Shown here piece after piece: positions 7,856 to 17,233 of a stretch of DNA of 64,000 bases. This DNA is from Cyanobium sp. AMD-g (GTDB lineage: Bacteria > Cyanobacteriota > Cyanobacteriia > PCC-6307 > Cyanobiaceae): contig NZ_JAGQCW010000002.1 of assembly GCF_024346395.1 (NCBI RefSeq), positions 372,001-436,000 on the forward strand. The letters are read 5' to 3'. Below the pieces are notes generated by a model. That model was given only the letters and a program-made list of their open reading frames with translations. It did no database searches and was not told where the DNA came from. The position numbers and the translations under genes were made by a program. Numbering within the stretch: position 1 is the first letter of the stretch; each line of letters begins with the position of its first letter.

Positions 7856-9893
7856 GGCCCTCGAAGCTGTCCTCCGCCTCGGAGGTCGCCGTCCAGGTGG
7901 TGCCCATGTCGAGCAGGTTCACGAAGAAGTCGTTGCTGAGGGTCTCGGGGCGGTGGGTGAAGACCCCATGCCGTGACTTGCCGTGGTTGGCATCGAGCAC
8001 CCGCAGGCCCCCCACCAGCGCCGTCATTTCCGGGGCGGTGAGGGTGAGCAGCTGGGCCTTGTCGATCAGCAGCTCCTCGGCGGAGGCCGGCAGGCCTGGC
8101 CGCAGGTAGTTGCGGAAGCCGTCGGCCTTCGGTTCGAGCACGGCGAAGGAGGCCACATCCGTCTCGTCCTGGGAGGCATCCATGCGCCCGGGGGTGAAGG
8201 GCACCGTCACCACGTGGCCGCCGCGACGGACCGCCTCCTCAATGCCGGCGCAGCCGCCGAGCACGATCAGATCGGCCAGGGAGATGCGTTTGCCATCGGA
8301 CTGGGAGCCGTTGAAGGCCTGGCGGATTGCCTCGTAGGCCTCAAGGGCCCGGGCCAGCTTGGCGGGCTGGTTCACCTCCCAGTCCTTCTGGGGGGCCAGC
8401 GCCAGCCGGCCGCCGTTGGCGCCGCCGCGCTTGTCGGAGCCGCGGAAGCTGGCGGCCGCGGCCCAGGCGGTGGCCACCAGCTGGGAGATGGGCAGCCCCG
8501 CCGCCAGGATCCGCCCCTTGAGCTCGGCGATGTCGCCAGCGTCCACCAGGGGGTGGTCGACGGGCGGAATCGGGTCCTGCCAGAGCATCACCTCCTCCGG
8601 CACCAGGCTGCCCAGGTAGCGGGAGCGGGGCCCCATGTCCCGGTGCACGAGCTTGAACCAGGCGCGGCGGAAGGCCTCCCCCAGCTGGTCGGGGTTGGCA
8701 TGGAACCGCCGGGAGATCTCCAGGTAGGCCGGATCGACCCGCAGGGAGAGATCGGTGGTGGCCATCATCGGCGCGTGGCGCTTCGACGGGTCGTGGGCAT
8801 CGGGCACGGTGCCGGCAGCCGCCGGATCGGTGGGCCGCCACTGCCAGGCCCCGGCCGGACTCTTCTCCAGCTCCCACTCGTAGCCGAACAGGTTGTCGAA
8901 GTAGCCGCCGTCCCACTGGATGGGGTTGGCGGTCCAGGCGCCCTCCAGGCCGCTGGTGGTCGTGTCGTCCCCCTTGCCGCTGCCGAAGCGGTTGCGCCAG
9001 CCCAGCCCCTGCTCCACCAGGCTGGCCGCCTCGGGTTCCGGCCCCACCAGGTCCGGATCACCGGCCCCGTGGCACTTGCCGAAGGTGTGGCCCCCGGCGA
9101 TCAGGGCGACGGTCTCCTCGTCGTCCATCGCCATGCGGGCGAAGGTCTCACGGATGTCCCGCGCGGCGGCGAGGGGATCGGGCTCGCCGTTGGGCCCCTC
9201 GGGGTTCACGTAGATCAGCCCCATCTGCACGGCACCCAGCGGATCCTCCAGCTCGCGGTCGCCGCTGTAGCGCTTGTCCCCCAGCCATTCGGTCTCCGGG
9301 CCCCAGTCGATGTCGATCTGCGGCTCCCAGACGTCCTGCCGGCCGCCGGCGAAGCCCAGGGTGGGCAGGCCCATCGATTCGATGGCGCAGTTGCCCGCGA
9401 AGATGATCAGGTCGGCCCAGGAGAGGGCGCTTCCGTACGTCTGCTTGATGGGCCAGAGCAGGCGCCGCGCCTTGTCGAGGTTGCCGTTGTCGGGCCAGCT
9501 GTTGAGGGGGGCGAAGCGCTGGGTGCCGGAGCCGGCGCCGCCGCGGCCGTCGTGGATCCGGTAGGTGCCGGCGCTGTGCCAGGCCATGCGCACGAAAAAC
9601 GGCCCGTAGTGGCCGTAGTCGGCCGGCCACCAGTCCTGGGAGGTGGTCATCAGGGCGACCAGGTCCTGCCGCAGGGCCTCCAGATCAAGCCTCCTGAAGG
9701 CCTGGGCGTAGTTGAAGCCCGTGCCCATCGGATCGACCAGGGGCGAGTGCTGATGCAGCACCGCCAGGTTCAGCTGCCGCGGCCACCAGTCCCGGTTGGA
9801 GCGAGCCCCGGCCGTGCTGCCGCGGAGCTTGCCGTGCAGGAAGGGACATTGGCCGCTGGCGTCGCCACCGGCCTCGGGGGAGAGTCCTTCCAT
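7671..9893 (-). CDS. katG: Catalase-peroxidase KatG
   Basis: 740 aa, normal length for the two-domain class I haem peroxidase. The distal site Arg102, Trp105, His106 ([12 protein letters not shown]) is intact, the GLIYVNPEG tyrosine that joins the Met-Tyr-Trp adduct is present, and the proximal His lies in [10 protein letters not shown]. The C-terminal, non-haem-binding duplicate domain (from about residue 430) is complete. It destroys hydrogen peroxide in the cytoplasm and is the main catalase of many freshwater picocyanobacteria. The Coq4-like gene follows 5 nt later. The 5' flank to the next divergent gene is about 100 nt and should hold its promoter. Confidence 0.97.
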   Translation of the reverse strand: MEGLSPEAGGDASGQCPFLHGKLRGSTAGARSNRDWWPRQLNLAVLHQHSPLVDPMGTGFNYAQAFRRLDLEALRQDLVALMTTSQDWWPADYGHYGPFFVRMAWHSAGTYRIHDGRGGAGSGTQRFAPLNSWPDNGNLDKARRLLWPIKQTYGSALSWADLIIFAGNCAIESMGLPTLGFAGGRQDVWEPQIDIDWGPETEWLGDKRYSGDRELEDPLGAVQMGLIYVNPEGPNGEPDPLAAARDIRETFARMAMDDEETVALIAGGHTFGKCHGAGDPDLVGPEPEAASLVEQGLGWRNRFGSGKGDDTTTSGLEGAWTANPIQWDGGYFDNLFGYEWELEKSPAGAWQWRPTDPAAAGTVPDAHDPSKRHAPMMATTDLSLRVDPAYLEISRRFHANPDQLGEAFRRAWFKLVHRDMGPRSRYLGSLVPEEVMLWQDPIPPVDHPLVDAGDIAELKGRILAAGLPISQLVATAWAAAASFRGSDKRGGANGGRLALAPQKDWEVNQPAKLARALEAYEAIRQAFNGSQSDGKRISLADLIVLGGCAGIEEAVRRGGHVVTVPFTPGRMDASQDETDVASFAVLEPKADGFRNYLRPGLPASAEELLIDKAQLLTLTAPEMTALVGGLRVLDANHGKSRHGVFTHRPETLSNDFFVNLLDMGTTWTATSEAEDSFEGRDRHTGDLKWIASRVDLIFGSNAQLRAIAEVYGSADAAEHFVAAFVAAWSKVMDLDRFELA

Positions 9894-9996
9894 CCGCCGC
9901 TACTGCGTAGGTTCTGAATGTAGGAGTGGAATCGAGATCAAGAAACCGGACGTCCTGGAGACACCCAGGTGGATCGGCTCACAATGAGACCAGACC

Positions 9997-10560
9997 GTGC
10001 CATTCGGCGCCCCCATGACAGCCCCTGCCCGTGCCGCCGGATCGACGACCGGGTTTCTGGAGGAATCCCCAGGCAACCGGTCCGCCATGCGGTTGATGTG
10101 TCTGCTGGCCCTGCTGGCATCGATCGGCTTCGCCGCGGTCACGATGGTGCGCAGCGCGCCGATACTGACCAGGGATTCGGCCGGCCAGGAGACGCTCACC
10201 GCTCCGCCCCGGGACGACACAGGGATCGTCATCAGCTTCGCCTTCCTGTTGGCGGCCTTTGCTCCCAAAGTGCTGCAGAAGTTCGCCGAGCAGCGCCTTG
10301 GTGACCTCAAGACCTCCGGCCTGCGGGAACTGGTGCTCGACGCTGTCTCCGGCTCCATGGACCGCCCGCCCGCTGCGGCCGCCACCCCCACTCCAACGGA
10401 AGATCCCCGCCTGCGTCAGCTGCTGGAGGAGGTGGAGCGGCTGCGGGCCGAGATCGAGCGCAGCCGCACCCCCATCCAGGTGAGCCCGGCCACCCCCGTC
10501 GCGCCGCCGGTGGCGGCCCTGACGCCCCTGGAGCGCATCCGCCTGGGGGGAAGCCTCTGA
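9997..10560 (+). CDS. Small membrane protein, holin-like by position, coupled to a lysozyme gene
   Basis: 187 aa, not recognised as a known family. Two hydrophobic segments are visible (MRLMCLLALLASIGFAAVTM at ~residues 31-50 and IVISFAFLLAAFAP at ~77-90), followed by a charged, partly coiled-coil tail (RLRQLLEEVERLRAEIERSR, then Pro/Ala-rich). In-frame starts also exist at 10015 and 10087; the last would put the first membrane helix at the N terminus. The stop codon overlaps the start of the lysozyme/L,D-transpeptidase gene (TGATG), so the two are translationally coupled. Two helices plus a charged tail next to a muralytic enzyme recalls a phage holin, but homology is not shown. Confidence 0.65.
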   Translation: MPFGAPMTAPARAAGSTTGFLEESPGNRSAMRLMCLLALLASIGFAAVTMVRSAPILTRDSAGQETLTAPPRDDTGIVISFAFLLAAFAPKVLQKFAEQRLGDLKTSGLRELVLDAVSGSMDRPPAAAATPTPTEDPRLRQLLEEVERLRAEIERSRTPIQVSPATPVAPPVAALTPLERIRLGGSL

Positions 10561-11990
10561 TGCCCTACATCACCGCCCGCCAGGATGCGGGGCTCAGCCC
10601 CAGCCCCGCCGCCGCCGATGCGGACTCCTACGTGGCGTCCGGCTCCCGCATCGCCGTGGCCTGGGTGCGTCCTGCCCCCGGCACGGACCTGGCGATCGCC
10701 CGGCTGGCGGGGCCCTACACCTGCCCCGGCGGCGCCGTGCCGCTGCCGGATGGCGAGCAGCGCTACCTCAATCCCGCCCGTTTCATCATTCCCGATGAGG
10801 CCTGGCTGCCGGCGTCCGGTGGCGGGGCACTGCCCCCGGAGGTGGCCCAGCTCAACCACCACTACGAGGGCTGCCGGCTCCAGGCCTACCCCGATCCCCG
10901 CACCGGCGGCGCCCCGATCACGATCGGCTGGGGCAGCACCTTCTACCAGGACGGCTCCCCGATCCGGCTGGGGGATGTGATCACCCAGGAGCAGGCCGAC
11001 GCGCTCTACGAGCACAACTGCCGCGAGCGCTTCTGGAAGGTGCTCGAGGCCACGATCCCCTTCTGGGCGGAGATGGGGGATCGGCAGCGGGCTGCCCTGT
11101 GCAGCTTCGCTTACAACAACGGTGCCCATTTCCATGGCGACGGGTATCACGACACCCTCGATCGCCAGCTGCGGGATCGCCGCTGGCCGGCCGTTCCCGC
11201 GGCCCTGATGCTCTACCGCAATCCCGGCGAGACGGTGGAGGTGGGGCTGGGCCGTCGCCGCCGGGCCGAGGGGCTGGTGTGGGGCGGCATGGAGCCCGCC
11301 GTGGCCTGCGCCCAGGCGGAGCGGGAGATCCGCACCCCGGCCGACTGCGAAGCCTGGGAGCAGCGGCTGAAGCAGGAGGCCGCCGGCCCGGCATCGGCGG
11401 CCAAGGCCCTCACGGCTCCGCCCGCCGCCTCCGCTGCTCCCCCGCCCGCCGCCGATCGTCCCGCCGACCTTCCCGGGCTGGTTGGTCCCAGGAAGACGCC
11501 CCGGGACTTCGGCTTCAGCGGCTCCGACAGCCATGTGGTGGTCAACGACGTCAGCGAGACAGCCCGGGCCTACGACGTGGAGGGCCGGCTGCTGTGGGAG
11601 ATCCCGGCGCTGGCCCGCGGCCAGGGCCGGGAGGACCAGTACCAGGACACCTCCACCGACACGCCGCCGGGGATCTACCGCATCGCCAAGAAGGTCTACC
11701 GGGATTACGAGCAGGATCCCAGCCCCACCTACTCCGCCGACCGCTGCAGCTATGGCTGGTACAGCTTCGATCTGGAGGATCTGGAGATGCAGGAGCGGCG
11801 TTTCGGCCGGGCCGGGATCATGGTGCACGGCGGCGGCAGCGCCTGCGGCTGGCCCGGGGCCTGGGCGCCGCGCCAGCCCCTCCACGCCACCCTGGGCTGC
11901 GTGCGGCTGCACAACGAGGATCTGCGCGACAGGTTGCTGCCGCTCGTGGAGCAGGGCACCGTCTACGTGTCGGTGTACCAGGAGGCCTGA
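10560..11990 (+). CDS. Two-domain cell-wall enzyme: GH24-type lysozyme + YkuD-like L,D-transpeptidase
   Basis: 476 aa. After ~90 residues of unclear fold comes a phage-type lysozyme (GH24) domain at about residues 95-240: LNHHYEGCRLQAYPD with the catalytic Glu followed eight residues later by the Asp, then ITIGWGST and the helix DRQRAALCSFAYNNG typical of this family. An Ala/Pro linker (~275-305) leads to a YkuD-type domain (~310-476) with IMVHGGGS and the catalytic cysteine in LHATLGCVRLHNED. One domain would cut glycan chains and the other would form or exchange peptide crosslinks. No signal peptide is seen, so export may depend on the coupled upstream membrane protein. The ATG overlaps the previous stop (TGATG). 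Confidence 0.85.
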   Translation: MPYITARQDAGLSPSPAAADADSYVASGSRIAVAWVRPAPGTDLAIARLAGPYTCPGGAVPLPDGEQRYLNPARFIIPDEAWLPASGGGALPPEVAQLNHHYEGCRLQAYPDPRTGGAPITIGWGSTFYQDGSPIRLGDVITQEQADALYEHNCRERFWKVLEATIPFWAEMGDRQRAALCSFAYNNGAHFHGDGYHDTLDRQLRDRRWPAVPAALMLYRNPGETVEVGLGRRRRAEGLVWGGMEPAVACAQAEREIRTPADCEAWEQRLKQEAAGPASAAKALTAPPAASAAPPPAADRPADLPGLVGPRKTPRDFGFSGSDSHVVVNDVSETARAYDVEGRLLWEIPALARGQGREDQYQDTSTDTPPGIYRIAKKVYRDYEQDPSPTYSADRCSYGWYSFDLEDLEMQERRFGRAGIMVHGGGSACGWPGAWAPRQPLHATLGCVRLHNEDLRDRLLPLVEQGTVYVSVYQEA

Positions 11991-12031
11991 GCCAGCCGCC
12001 ATACGCTCCCTGTTCAGCCATCGGAGTCCCC

Positions 12032-12976
12032 ATGGCGACCGCTGACCTTGTATCCCTCGGGTCCGGCGTCCTGGCCGCCGGTGTGGGCGGGGAGCTTTTC
12101 GTGCGTGGCTCCGTGGGCCTGGCCCACTGGGCACGCCTGTCACCCGGGATCGTCGGGGCCACGGTGGCGGCCTTCGCCACATCCAGCCCGGAGCTGTCGG
12201 TGGCCACCATGGCGGCGCTCGAAGGCAAGCCCCAGATCGCGCTGGGGGATGCCCTCGGAAGCAACGTCGTCAATGTGGCCCTGATCCTGGGCCTCACGCT
12301 GGCGATCTCAGGGCAGCGCATGCCTGCCGAGAGCTCCCGTCGCGATCTGCCCGTGGCCTTGGCGGGCCCGCTGTTGACAGGGCTGTTGCTTCTCGATGGC
12401 AGCCTCTCGCGGGTTGATGGCGCCCTGCTTCTGGGTGTGTTCCTTTTGTGGATGACCGGCGTGCTGCTGGAGGTGCGACGACAACGCAGCGTCGCCGAGG
12501 TGCATCGGGGGGAGCGGCGCGGGTGGCCGGCCGTCCTGTCCTGTGCTGTCGGCCTGGGGCTTCTGCTGGTGGCCGGAAGGCTAGTGGTGTTGGGGGCCCG
12601 GGGTCTTGCCCAGTCCTTCGGCATCGATGCCTTCCTGGTTGGCGCCACCCTTGTGGCGATCGGCACCTCGATGCCGGAGCTGGCCACGTCGCTGATCGCG
12701 ACCTGGCGGGGCCACACTGAGGTCGGTCTGGGGACGATCCTCGGCAGCAACATCTTCAACGGGCTCTGGGTGGTGGGCGTCGCCGCCACCATCACCCCGA
12801 TCGCCGTACCGGTCCAGGAGGTGCAGCTGGTCCTTGGCTTCGGCCTCGCCGCGCTGTTCCTGCTGATCCTCCCCAAAGGGTCTGACGTCCTGCAACGCCG
12901 GCGCGGCTGGCTGCTGCTGACCATGTACAGCGTTTATGTCCTGGCGATCGTGCGTGGCCGAGGGCTGATCGGTTGA
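12032..12976 (+). CDS. CaCA family Ca2+/Na+ (or cation/H+) exchanger
   Basis: 314 aa with about ten membrane segments and two inverted alpha repeats: the first with ATSSPELSVA ... ALGDALGSNVVNVALILG, the second with AIGTSMPELATSLIA ... GLGTILGSNIFNG. The Ser-Pro-Glu and Gly-Ser-Asn motifs are the ion-binding signatures of the YrbG-like branch. It exports calcium from the cytoplasm against Na+ or H+. The ATG at 12032 has GGAG 8-9 nt upstream. It starts 41 nt after the lysozyme gene. Confidence 0.9.
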   Translation: MATADLVSLGSGVLAAGVGGELFVRGSVGLAHWARLSPGIVGATVAAFATSSPELSVATMAALEGKPQIALGDALGSNVVNVALILGLTLAISGQRMPAESSRRDLPVALAGPLLTGLLLLDGSLSRVDGALLLGVFLLWMTGVLLEVRRQRSVAEVHRGERRGWPAVLSCAVGLGLLLVAGRLVVLGARGLAQSFGIDAFLVGATLVAIGTSMPELATSLIATWRGHTEVGLGTILGSNIFNGLWVVGVAATITPIAVPVQEVQLVLGFGLAALFLLILPKGSDVLQRRRGWLLLTMYSVYVLAIVRGRGLIG

Positions 12977-13030
12977 GGTTTTGCGGACTGTGGTACGCCC
13001 CTACCCTGACGGCAACGCCATGGCTCCGGC

Positions 13031-13366
13031 ATGCCCACCTCCCTCGCCCTGCTGCTCCTGGCGCTCCTGAACGCCACACCGGGACTGGCGGCGGCGCAGC
13101 CCAAGAGTGGGGAACTCAGCCCACGGGAAGAGTTCATGGTGATGGTGGGGGTGGGCTCCGGGTACATGAGCGCCCTCTGCAACCTGGAGAAGGACGGCTT
13201 CATTTCCACCGCCACCCGCGCCAAGCTGGCCCAGGCGCAGCTGGACATCATCGGCGGCGATCCCTCCACCAAGGACGACCTGGAAGGGGTGCTCGCCGGC
13301 ATGAAGGGCGTCGAGGAGGACAAGGACCTATGCCCCAGCCAGGTGCTGCCGCCGCGACGGAAATGA
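13031..13366 (+). CDS. Small secreted protein, unknown function
   Basis: 111 aa. Residues 1-22 are a clear signal peptide (MPTSLALLLLALLNATPGLAAA). The mature part has two cysteines (ALCNLEKDGF and DLCPSQVL) that could form one disulfide, and a mostly helical, charged sequence. It resembles small exported proteins of picocyanobacteria, but I cannot name a domain. It lies 54 nt after the CaCA gene and 19 nt before the SulP gene, on the same strand. Confidence 0.75.
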   Translation: MPTSLALLLLALLNATPGLAAAQPKSGELSPREEFMVMVGVGSGYMSALCNLEKDGFISTATRAKLAQAQLDIIGGDPSTKDDLEGVLAGMKGVEEDKDLCPSQVLPPRRK

Positions 13367-13385
13367 GCACCGGCGGGGGACGCTG

Positions 13386-15098
13386 ATGGAGCCGCCCGAA
13401 CGCCTGGCCAGGGTGTTGCCGGGCCTCGCGCAGCTGCTGGGCTACCAGCGCAGCTGGCTGCGGCCCGATCTGCTGGCGGGCGTCACCGTGGCCGCCTACC
13501 TGGTGCCCCAGTGCATGGCCTACGCCGAAGTGGCCGGGCTGGCGCCGGTGGCGGGTCTGTGGGCGATCCTGCCGCCGCTGCTGCTCTATGCCCTCCTGGG
13601 GTCCTCGCCCCAGCTGTCCGTGGGGCCGGAGTCCACCACCGCCGTGATGACGGCGGCGGCGGTCGGGCCGCTGGTGGCGGGCGATCCCCTCGCCTACGCC
13701 GGTTTCTGCAGCCTGCTCGCCCTGTTGGTGGGGCTGGTCTGCTGTGTCGGCGCCTGGGCCCGGCTGGGTTTCCTCGCTGACCTGCTCTCCCGGCCGATCC
13801 TGGTGGGCTACCTGGGCGGCGTGGCCCTGATCATGATCGGCGGTCAGCTGGGCCGGGTCAGCGGCCTGATGCTGCAGGCCAATTCCAGCCCCGCCCAGCT
13901 GCTGGAACTGCTGGGCCGCCTGGGGGAGATCCACCGGCCCACCCTGCTGCTGGCCCTGGGGGTATTGGTGTTTCTCCTGCTGGTGCAGCGCCGTTTCCCC
14001 CAGGCTCCGGCTCCCCTGCTGGCGGTGCTGCTGGCCATGGCGGTGGTGGCTGTGGCCCACCTGGACCAGCGGGGGGTGGCGGTGATCGGCGCCATCCCGG
14101 CCGGGCTGCCCCACCTGTCCCTGCCGCCACCGGTGTCGGGCGACCAGATCCGCTCCCTGCTGACGGCGGCGGTGGGCATCGCCCTGGTGGGCTACTCCGA
14201 CAACGTGCTCACGGCACGGGCCTTCGCCGCCCGGGGCGGCTACCGCATCGACGCCAACCAGGAACTGCTGGCCCTCGGCAGCCTCAACCTGGGCAACGGG
14301 ATGCTGCAGGGCTTTCCGGTGAGCAGCAGCGGCAGCCGCACCGCCATCGGCGATTCCCTTGGCAGCCGCTCCCAGCTGTTCTCCCTGGTGGCGCTGGCGA
14401 TGGTGCTGGCGGTGCTGCTGTGGCTGCGGCCGGTGCTGGCCCTGTTCCCCACGGCGGCCCTGGGGGCGATTGTCATCTATGCCGCCCTGCGCCTGATCGA
14501 CATCCCCGAATTCCTGCGGCTGCACCGCTTCCGCCCCAGCGAATTCCGCCTCGCCCTGATCACCCTGGTGGGGGTGCTGGCCACCGACCTGCTCACCGGC
14601 GTGGCCCTGGCGGTGGGGCTGTCGGTGATCGATCTGTTCGCCCGGCTGGTGCGTCCCCATGACGCCGTGATGGGGATCGTGCCCCGGCTGGCGGGCCTGC
14701 ACGACGTGCGCGACTGGGAGGGGGCGCGCACCATCCCGGGCCTGGTGCTGTTCCGCTTCGATGCCCCGCTCTGCTTCGCCAACGCCGAGCACTTCCGCCA
14801 GCGGGTGCTGGCGACCATCGCTGCCGAGTCCCAGCCGGTGGCCTGGTTCGTGCTCAACGCCGAGGCGATCGTGGAGATCGACATCACGGCGGCCGACGTG
14901 CTCCAGGAACTGCAGCGGGAGCTGACCGCCCGGGGCATCACCTTCGCGCTGGTGCGGGTCAAGCAGGACCTCTACGCCCAGCTGGAGCGGGCCGGCCTGG
15001 TGGAGCGCATCGGGGCGCGCCTGTTCTTCCCCACCCTGCCCACGGCGATCGCGGCCTTCCAGGCCCGGACGACCGGCGTGCCGCTGCCCGGCCCATGA
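13386..15098 (+). CDS. SulP family anion transporter with STAS domain
   Basis: 570 aa, the usual length. The membrane domain (~residues 1-420) starts with the SulP signature GVTVAAYLVPQCMAYAEVAGLAP, continues with SVGPESTTAVM and contains the SGSRTAIGDSLGSRSQLFSL stretch of the substrate site. A C-terminal STAS domain (~440-560) contains WFVLNAEAIVEIDITAADVL. The substrate may be sulfate or bicarbonate (as for BicA); the sequence does not settle this. Its stop overlaps the start of the NDH-SelD gene by 4 nt (15095-15098), so the two are probably one transcript; an additional role in selenate entry is possible but unsupported. Confidence 0.92.
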   Translation: MEPPERLARVLPGLAQLLGYQRSWLRPDLLAGVTVAAYLVPQCMAYAEVAGLAPVAGLWAILPPLLLYALLGSSPQLSVGPESTTAVMTAAAVGPLVAGDPLAYAGFCSLLALLVGLVCCVGAWARLGFLADLLSRPILVGYLGGVALIMIGGQLGRVSGLMLQANSSPAQLLELLGRLGEIHRPTLLLALGVLVFLLLVQRRFPQAPAPLLAVLLAMAVVAVAHLDQRGVAVIGAIPAGLPHLSLPPPVSGDQIRSLLTAAVGIALVGYSDNVLTARAFAARGGYRIDANQELLALGSLNLGNGMLQGFPVSSSGSRTAIGDSLGSRSQLFSLVALAMVLAVLLWLRPVLALFPTAALGAIVIYAALRLIDIPEFLRLHRFRPSEFRLALITLVGVLATDLLTGVALAVGLSVIDLFARLVRPHDAVMGIVPRLAGLHDVRDWEGARTIPGLVLFRFDAPLCFANAEHFRQRVLATIAAESQPVAWFVLNAEAIVEIDITAADVLQELQRELTARGITFALVRVKQDLYAQLERAGLVERIGARLFFPTLPTAIAAFQARTTGVPLPGP

Positions 15099-17233
15099 AC
15101 GCCGCTTCCGAGTGCCACCTGCTGGTCCTGGCGGGGGGCGGCCACAGCCACGTGCTGGTGCTGCGGCGCTGGCTGATGCGCCCCCGCACCCGGCCACCGC
15201 GCACCCGCCTCATCCTGGTGAGCCGCCACGGCAACGCCCTCTATTCGGGCCTGCTGCCCGCCGTGGTGGCGGGGCTGGAGCCCCTGGAGGCCGCCGCCAT
15301 CGACCTGCGCCGCCTCTGCACCCTGGCCGGGGTCGTGTTCGTGCAGGCGGAGATCACCGGGCTCGACCCGGCGGCCCGGGAGCTGCGGCTGGCGGGCCGT
15401 CCGCCCCTGCGCTTCGACCGGCTCAGCCTCGATCTGGGCGCCGTGACCGCCACCTCGGGAGGGTCGGCGGGGGAGGCGATGGCCGTCAAGCCGCTGGAGC
15501 CCTTCCTGGCCTGGGCGGAGCGGCGCCGTGCCGGCGAGCCCCTGGTGATCCGGGGGGGCGGGGCCGCCGCCGTGGAGCTGGCCCTGGCCTTCCGGGCCCG
15601 GGGGATGGCCTGCGAGCTGCTGCTCCAGGGGGAGTCGTTGCATCTGGGCTCGGCGGCGGCGAACCGGGCCGGTGAACGGCTGCTGGCCCAGGCCGCCATC
15701 CCGATCCAGCGGCGGGCACCGGCGGAGGCCCCGGCCGATCTGGCCTGCACCGGCAGCCGCGCCCCCGCCTGGCTGGCGGCCGCCGGCCTGCCGGTGGACC
15801 CCGGCAGCGGCCGGGTGCTGACCCAGTCCAGCCTGGCGGTGATCGGCCATCCGGCCCTGTTCGCCAGCGGCGACTGCGGCCTGATCGCCGCCGACCCCCG
15901 GCCCCCCTCGGGGGTGTGGGCGGTGCGCTCGGCGCCGGTGCTGGCGGCGAACCTGCGCCGCAGCCTGGCCGAACCCGCCCGGCCGCTGCGGCCCTGGCGG
16001 CCCCAGGCGCGGGCCCTGCAGCTGCTGGGCGACGGCGGCTGGCACCCCGCTGGCCCCCGGGCCCTGGCGTTCTACGGGCCCGTGGCCCTGGGGCCATCGG
16101 CGTGGATCTGGCGCTGGAAGCAGCGCATCGATCGGGCCTTCATGGCCCGTTTCGCCGCGCTCCAGCCCATGGCCGCGGCTCCCATGGCCTGTCGCGGCTG
16201 CGCCGCCAAGCTGGGGGCCGCCCCCCTGGCGGCCGCCCTGGCCCGCCTCGACCCCGACGGAGCGCCGCGGCCGGTGGAGGACGCGGCCGTGGTGGGCAGC
16301 GACGCCGACGGCGAGCTGCTGCTGCAGAGCGTTGATGGCTTCCCAGCCCTGGTGGACGACCCCTGGTTGAACGGGCGGCTCACCGCCCTGCATGCCTGCA
16401 GCGACCTCTGGGCCAGCGGCGCCGCCGTGGACAGCGTGCAGGCCCTGGTGACGGTCCCGGAGGCGTCGGCGTCCGTGCAGGAGGAGCTGCTGCTGCAGAC
16501 CCTGGCCGGGGTGTGCTCGGTGCTCGATCCCCTCGGCGCCGCCCTGGTGGGTGGCCACACCCTGGAGGGCCGCGACGGGGCGGGGCTGGCCCTGGCCCTG
16601 ACCGTGAACGGCCGGGTGGCGCCGGCGGCCCACTGGGGCAAGGGGCCGCTGCGGCCCGGCGAGGTCCTGCTGCTCAGCCGGCCCCTGGGCAGCGGCGTGC
16701 TGTTCGCCGCGGCCATGGCCGGCGCCGCCGCACCCGCCTGGATGGAGGCCCTGCTGGAGGCGATGCAGCACAGCCAGGCGCCCCTGGTGCCGCTGCTGGC
16801 CGCCCACGGCTGCCGCGCCTGCACCGACATCACCGGCTTCGGCCTGCTGGGCCACCTCGGCGAGATGCTGGACGCCGGCGGCCCGGGGGTGGCGGTGGAG
16901 CTGGAGGCCGCCGCCATCTCCGCCTGGCCCGGCGCCCTGGAGCTGCTGGAGCGGGGCTTCGCCAGCACCCTGGCCCCCGCCAACGCCGCCGCCCTGGCCC
17001 TGCTGGAGGGGCCCGTGCGGCTGGTGGGGGCCGGGCGGCACGCGCCACCGGCGGCGCTGGCGGAGCTGCTGATCGACCCCCAGACCTGCGGACCGCTGCT
17101 GGCGGCGCTGCCGGCGGCGGTGGCGCCGGCGGCCCTGGCGGCCCTGCGCGGCGCCGGCTTCGGGGCGGCGGCCGTGATCGGGCGGGTGGTCAGTCGGCGG
17201 GGGGCTGCTGCAGCGTCACCAGCCCCCGGCTGA
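15095..17233 (+). CDS. selD: Fusion of FAD/NAD(P) oxidoreductase (NDH-like) with selenophosphate synthetase
   Basis: 712 aa in two parts. Residues ~1-345 are a pyridine-nucleotide-disulfide oxidoreductase-like domain: dinucleotide-binding LVLAGGGHSHV, a second Rossmann motif VIRGGGAAAVELALA, and FASGDCG for FAD. Residues ~362-705 are SelD: catalytic cysteine and lysine in ACRGCAAKLG (Cys369, Lys372), VQALVTVPE, GGHTLEGRDG and TDITGFGLLGH. SelD makes selenophosphate from selenide and ATP. The oxidoreductase half is known from cyanobacterial SelD fusions and may reduce selenium to selenide for SelD. The convergent mnmH gene is the consumer, and the 3' ends of the two genes overlap by 44 nt. Confidence 0.93.
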   Translation: MNAASECHLLVLAGGGHSHVLVLRRWLMRPRTRPPRTRLILVSRHGNALYSGLLPAVVAGLEPLEAAAIDLRRLCTLAGVVFVQAEITGLDPAARELRLAGRPPLRFDRLSLDLGAVTATSGGSAGEAMAVKPLEPFLAWAERRRAGEPLVIRGGGAAAVELALAFRARGMACELLLQGESLHLGSAAANRAGERLLAQAAIPIQRRAPAEAPADLACTGSRAPAWLAAAGLPVDPGSGRVLTQSSLAVIGHPALFASGDCGLIAADPRPPSGVWAVRSAPVLAANLRRSLAEPARPLRPWRPQARALQLLGDGGWHPAGPRALAFYGPVALGPSAWIWRWKQRIDRAFMARFAALQPMAAAPMACRGCAAKLGAAPLAAALARLDPDGAPRPVEDAAVVGSDADGELLLQSVDGFPALVDDPWLNGRLTALHACSDLWASGAAVDSVQALVTVPEASASVQEELLLQTLAGVCSVLDPLGAALVGGHTLEGRDGAGLALALTVNGRVAPAAHWGKGPLRPGEVLLLSRPLGSGVLFAAAMAGAAAPAWMEALLEAMQHSQAPLVPLLAAHGCRACTDITGFGLLGHLGEMLDAGGPGVAVELEAAAISAWPGALELLERGFASTLAPANAAALALLEGPVRLVGAGRHAPPAALAELLIDPQTCGPLLAALPAAVAPAALAALRGAGFGAAAVIGRVVSRRGAAAASPAPG

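Noticed and set aside
7983-9917. A 644-codon plus-strand frame opposite katG
   Set aside because: Composition typical of antisense shadow ORFs in high-GC DNA, no motif, and katG is certain.
9997-11990. Prophage
   Set aside because: Only the two lysis-like genes are present; no capsid, tail, integrase or att sites are seen, and the flanks are ordinary chromosomal genes.
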